The notes beneath the pieces were generated by a model. The model was given only the letters and a program-made list of their open reading frames with translations. It made no database searches and was not told the origin of the DNA. A stretch of DNA of 64,000 nucleotides, taken from the NCBI RefSeq assembly GCF_036030735.1, contig NZ_CP107928.1, positions 8,122,001 through 8,186,000 on the forward strand, written 5' to 3'. This document shows, piece by piece, positions 60,919-64,000 of the stretch. The stretch is from Streptomyces sp. NBC_00425 (GTDB taxonomy: Bacteria > Actinomycetota > Actinomycetes > Streptomycetales > Streptomycetaceae). Numbering within the stretch: position 1 is the first letter of the stretch; every line of letters begins with the position of its first letter. The translations under genes and the position numbers were made by a program.

Positions 60919-61653
60919 ATGACCGTCACAAGTGCGGGCGCTCCCGGCGCGCCGGACAGTGTTCTCGCCGACACCGTGCTGGAGCGGCTGACGACCGTGT
61001 ACGGGGCCGCGGCCGATCCCGGCCGGGCGGCGGCGATGCGCGCGTACATGAAGGACGTCGCCCCGTTCCTGGGCCTGCCCACACCCGACCGCCGGGCCCT
61101 TTCCCGCACGGTCCTGGCGGGCGCCCCGCGCCCCGGCGAGGACGACTGCACGGCGATCGCGCTGCGCTGCTGGGCGTTGCCGCAGCGCGAGTACCACTAC
61201 TTCGCCGTCGACTACCTGCGCAGGTACGCCGGACGTCTGTCCTCCGCCTTCCTGCCGACGGCCCGCCGACTCGTCGCCACGACGTCCTGGTGGGACACGG
61301 TGGACCTGCTCGCCGCCCATGTGGTCGGCGCCCTCGTCGCGGCCGATCCCCGGCTGGCCGCCGACATGGACGCCTGGATCGTCGACGAGGACCTGTGGGT
61401 CGCCCGCACCGCGCTGCTCCACCAACTGACCTACAAGGACCGCACGGACGCGGACCGTCTGTTCGCGTACTGCCTGCGCCAGTCCGGACACCCCGACTTC
61501 TTCGTGCGCAAGGCCATCGGCTGGAGCCTGCGCGAGTACGCCAAGACCGACCCGGAGGCCGTGCGCGCCTTCCTCGCCCGCGAGCGGGGCAGGTTCGCGC
61601 CGCTCAGCGTGCGCGAGGCCCTGAAGAACATCGGCGGCCTCCAGGCCGGGTGA
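60919..61653 (+). CDS. AlkD-like DNA alkylation repair protein
   Basis: 244 residues of HEAT-like helical repeats. Family features are RAYMKDVAPFLGLPTPDRR, QREYHYFAVDYLRRYAGRL, the catalytic-region TTSWWDTVDLLAAHVVG with the conserved Trp-Asp, and HPDFFVRKAIGWSLREYAKT. AlkD enzymes excise alkylated purines such as 3-methyladenine. ATG 60919 has no obvious ribosome-binding site, so it may be translated leaderless or from the GTG/ATG just upstream. Confidence 0.92.
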   Translation: MTVTSAGAPGAPDSVLADTVLERLTTVYGAAADPGRAAAMRAYMKDVAPFLGLPTPDRRALSRTVLAGAPRPGEDDCTAIALRCWALPQREYHYFAVDYLRRYAGRLSSAFLPTARRLVATTSWWDTVDLLAAHVVGALVAADPRLAADMDAWIVDEDLWVARTALLHQLTYKDRTDADRLFAYCLRQSGHPDFFVRKAIGWSLREYAKTDPEAVRAFLARERGRFAPLSVREALKNIGGLQAG

Positions 61654-61977
61654 GGCCTGGTGAGGGTCTGGTGAGGCCCGGACGACGGGCGGAGCGACAC
61701 CGGCGGCGGGCTGCCTGCCGGGTCGCGGAAAACCCTTCGACACCGGACGAACGGGGCGCGATGATCGACGACATGTTCCGGTACGCCTTCCTCCTCGCCG
61801 CATCCGCAGCCGCGGATGCCCCGAAGGCTGCCGTCCCGCCTCTCCCGGCCGCTGTCGACGGCGCCCGAAGCTGACCCTCTCCGGATCGTCCGGCGGACCC
61901 CGCAGGGGGAGGGTCGGGCAGTGACACGGGGCCCGCGTTCCTCTGGAACTCCTACGGACACGCTTCGAGGTACAGCC
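61654..61977. other. Leader region of the EF-Tu gene
   Basis: This 324-bp gap should hold the promoter of the EF-Tu paralogue. A possible small ORF from ATG 61761 to 61874 encodes [20 protein letters not shown] and 17 more residues, partly hydrophobic; it has no supporting ribosome-binding site. No riboswitch or tRNA structure was recognised. Confidence 0.4.
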
Positions 61978-63147
61978 ATGCCCAAGACCGCCTACGTGCG
62001 CACCAAGCCGCACCTCAACATCGGCACCATGGGTCACGTCGACCACGGCAAGACCACCCTGACCGCGGCCATCACCAAGGTCCTCGCCGACCGCGGGACC
62101 GGCGCCTTCGTGCCGTTCGACCGCATCGACCGCGCCCCGGAGGAGGCCGCGCGCGGCATCACCATCAACATCGCGCACGTCGAGTACGAGACCGACACCC
62201 GGCACTACGCGCACGTCGACATGCCGGGCCACGCCGACTACGTCAAGAACATGGTCACCGGGGCCGCGCAGCTGGACGGGGCGATCCTCGTCGTCTCCGC
62301 GCTCGACGGCATCATGCCGCAGACCGCCGAACACGTCCTGCTGGCCCGGCAGGTGGGGGTCGACCACATCGTGGTCGCGCTCAACAAGGCCGACGCCGGG
62401 GACGAGGAGCTCATCGACCTCGTCGAACTCGAGGTCCGCGACCTGCTCACCGAGCACGGCTACGGCGGCGACGCCGCGCCCGTCGTCCGGGTGTCGGGGC
62501 TGAAGGCGCTGGCGGGCGACCCGCGGTGGACGGCGTCGGTCGACGCGCTGCTCGACGCGGTGGACACCTACGTGCCGCTGCCCGAGCGGTATCTCGACGC
62601 GCCGTTCCTGCTGCCCGTGGAGAACGTGCTCACCATCACCGGCCGCGGGACCGTCGTCACCGGAGCGGTGGAGCGGGGCACGGTGCGGGTGGGCGACCGG
62701 GTCGAGGTACTCGGCGCGGGCGTCGACAGCGTGGTGACGGGTCTGGAGACGTTCGGCAAGCCCATGGACGAGGCGCAGGCCGGCGACAGCGTCGCGTTGC
62801 TGCTGCGCGGTGTGCCGCGCGACGCGGTGCGCCGCGGTCATGTGGTGGCCGCCCCCGGCAGTGTGACGCCCCGACGCAGGTTCTCCGCCGAGGTGTACGT
62901 GCTGTCGACGCGGGAGGGCGGCCGTGCCACGCCCGTCTCGACCGGCTACCGGCCGCAGTTCTACATCCGCACGGCGGACGTCGTCGGGGACGTGGACCTG
63001 GGGGAGACCGCCGTGGCGCGGCCCGGTGAGCGGGTCGCCATGACCGTCGAACTGGGCCGGGAGGTCCCGCTGGAGCCGGGGCTCGGCTTCGCCGTCCGCG
63101 AGGGCGGTCGGACGGTCGCGGCGGGCACGGTGACAGCCGTCCTGTGA
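61978..63147 (+). CDS. tuf3: Elongation factor Tu paralogue (EF-Tu3-like)
   Basis: 389 residues with three EF-Tu domains. P-loop [11 protein letters not shown], switch [16 protein letters not shown], switch [17 protein letters not shown] (DCPGH in ordinary EF-Tu) and NKAD (NKCD in ordinary EF-Tu) are intact. Domains 2/3 end at [16 protein letters not shown]. Substitutions, a solitary position with no rpsL/rpsG/fusA neighbours, and a shortened sequence mark it as the divergent tuf3 type known from several streptomycetes, not the housekeeping tuf1. ATG 61978 has GAGGT upstream. Known tuf3 genes are stress or stringent-response regulated and can affect elfamycin sensitivity; whether this one does is not visible. 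Confidence 0.9.
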   Translation: MPKTAYVRTKPHLNIGTMGHVDHGKTTLTAAITKVLADRGTGAFVPFDRIDRAPEEAARGITINIAHVEYETDTRHYAHVDMPGHADYVKNMVTGAAQLDGAILVVSALDGIMPQTAEHVLLARQVGVDHIVVALNKADAGDEELIDLVELEVRDLLTEHGYGGDAAPVVRVSGLKALAGDPRWTASVDALLDAVDTYVPLPERYLDAPFLLPVENVLTITGRGTVVTGAVERGTVRVGDRVEVLGAGVDSVVTGLETFGKPMDEAQAGDSVALLLRGVPRDAVRRGHVVAAPGSVTPRRRFSAEVYVLSTREGGRATPVSTGYRPQFYIRTADVVGDVDLGETAVARPGERVAMTVELGREVPLEPGLGFAVREGGRTVAAGTVTAVL

Positions 63148-63213
63148 GCCGTCGCGCGCCGCCTCGTGGGCGAGCCGCGGACGCGCGCCGCTGTCCGGCG
63201 GGCACGGTGGGTG

Positions 63214-63244
63214 GGGGGACCGCGGACGCGCGCCGCGGTCCCCC
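63214..63244. terminator. Strong GC-rich terminator after the EF-Tu gene
   Basis: GGGGGACCGCGG (63214-63225) and CCGCGGTCCCCC (63233-63244) are perfect 12-bp arms with a 7-base loop. It lies 66 bp after the EF-Tu stop and just before the next start. Confidence 0.85.
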
Positions 63245-63258
63245 GGCACAATGAGAAC

Positions 63259-64000
63259 GTGAACGACCAGGTGAGCCGGCAGGCGAACGACGACCCCGTA
63301 CCCGTGTCCCGAGCCGTCGACCACGGCGTCGCCAAGCTGATGCCCGACGTCGACCGGGACCGGGCCTGGCTGCTGACGGTCGACGGCGCCCCGCAGTCGT
63401 ACGTCGACCTCGACGAGCCGGCCCACCTGGAGTTCGAGTACGCGCGCCGGCTCGGCCACGTCCTGGACACCGTCGCCGAGCCGGGGCGGCCGCTGGACGC
63501 GCTGCATCTCGGCGGCGGCGCGCTCACTCTGCCCCGGTACCTGGCCGCCACCCGGCCGGGCTCCCGGCAGGACGTCGTCGAGTTCGACCACGGCCTGCTG
63601 GACCTGGTCGCCGAGTGCCTGCCCCTGCCTGTGGGGGCGGGCATCGCCCTGCACGCCGAGGACGCGCGGGCCTGGCTGGAGGCGGCGCCCGACGACTCCG
63701 CCGACGTACTCGTGGCCGACGTCTTCGGCGGCTCACGGGTCCCCGCCGCACTCACGTCCCTCGCCTACGCCCGGCAGGCCGGACGGGTCCTGCGCGGTGA
63801 CGGCGTCTACCTCGCGAACCTCGCGGACTCGGCGCCGTTCGGCTTTCTGCGCTCCCAGCTCGCCAACCTGGCGGCGGTGTTCGAGGAGCTGGTGCTCATC
63901 GCGGAGCCGGCCGTGCTGCGCGGCCGCCGGTTCGGCAACGCGGTGCTCGCCGCCGCGCACCGACCCCTCGACGTGACCGCCCTGGCCCGCCGCACGGCCT
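63259..64000 (+). CDS. Spermidine-synthase-like methyltransferase-fold protein, cut by window edge
   Basis: About 247 residues are visible from GTG 63259 (MNDQVSRQANDDPVPVSRAV) to the window end without a stop. The Rossmann core has HLEFEYARRLGHVLDT, LDALHLGGGALTLPRYLAAT (glycine-rich motif), VVEFDHGLLDLV (acidic residue after strand 2) and ADVLVADVFGGSRVPAALTS. This resembles the spermidine-synthase-like group of actinobacteria, many of which lack proven aminopropyltransferase activity. No N-terminal membrane domain is present. The start sits 14 bp after the terminator and has only a weak GAGAA ribosome-binding site. Confidence 0.82.
   Translation, partial: MNDQVSRQANDDPVPVSRAVDHGVAKLMPDVDRDRAWLLTVDGAPQSYVDLDEPAHLEFEYARRLGHVLDTVAEPGRPLDALHLGGGALTLPRYLAATRPGSRQDVVEFDHGLLDLVAECLPLPVGAGIALHAEDARAWLEAAPDDSADVLVADVFGGSRVPAALTSLAYARQAGRVLRGDGVYLANLADSAPFGFLRSQLANLAAVFEELVLIAEPAVLRGRRFGNAVLAAAHRPLDVTALARRTA

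Noticed and set aside
60031..63654. A minus-strand open frame of 1207 codons across the TVP38, AlkD and EF-Tu genes
   Set aside because: It spans three well-supported genes in mixed frames, and its translation has low complexity.
1..64000. CRISPR array, rRNA, tRNA, retron, prophage or conjugative-element genes
   Set aside because: No regularly spaced repeats, tRNA cloverleaf with CCA context, rRNA sequence, reverse transcriptase, integrase with att repeats or phage structural genes were seen by reading.

Overview
The window is high-GC, densely coding actinobacterial DNA and looks like a Streptomyces chromosome. The signs are strong third-position GC codon bias, GTG starts with ATGA/GTGA overlaps, many LacI-family regulators with palindromic operators, a perfect CebR-type box, and secreted carbohydrate-active enzymes. 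It reads as accessory (arm-like) sequence at about 5-55 kb that returns to more conserved genes (uppP, an EF-Tu paralogue) at the right end. Nothing here was checked against a database.

1-16 kb: sugar uptake and plant or host glycan breakdown. A minus-strand operon encodes two ABC permeases, a lipoprotein binding protein, a Gfo/Idh/MocA oxidoreductase and a DUF6807 protein cut by the window edge. It is divergent from its probable LacI regulator, with two operators between them. Next come a cupin, an SGNH hydrolase, a secreted beta-helix protein, a secreted GH59 galactocerebrosidase-like enzyme with a C-terminal ricin-type domain, and two divergent paralogous LacI regulators. The beta-helix and GH59 genes share an almost identical promoter plus operator.

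16-28 kb: an enterochelin-esterase-like hydrolase between a cytochrome P450 relic and an IS5 transposase relic, a TetR regulator, then a seven-gene minus-strand aromatic catabolic operon (two FAD monooxygenases, extradiol dioxygenase, ACMSD-like amidohydrolase, cyclase-fold hydrolase, two FAH-family proteins) divergent from a LysR regulator.

28-36.5 kb: a QsdR-like TetR regulator with a DUF1295 membrane protein, a NarL-type two-component pair, a molybdopterin sulfite-oxidase-fold protein with an N-terminal membrane domain, and a tandem CE2-like secreted esterase under a CebR box.

36.8-55 kb: a defence island carrying IS relics. It holds a two-gene CBASS-like unit (SLATT membrane effector plus CD-NTase with AGS-C sensor), unknown genes including a zinc-ribbon protein and a PIN-like protein, a complete three-gene PIWI-RE cassette (PIWI-RE protein, Fe-S DinG-like helicase, PD-(D/E)XK nuclease), an orphan putative nuclease, a TatD relic and a large 2OG-Fe(II) oxygenase.

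55.7-64 kb: uppP; a second Gfo/DUF6807/cupin set that is a compact paralogue of the genes at the left end; a TVP38/TMEM64 protein; an AlkD-like glycosylase; a divergent EF-Tu (tuf3-like); and a spermidine-synthase-like gene cut by the right edge.
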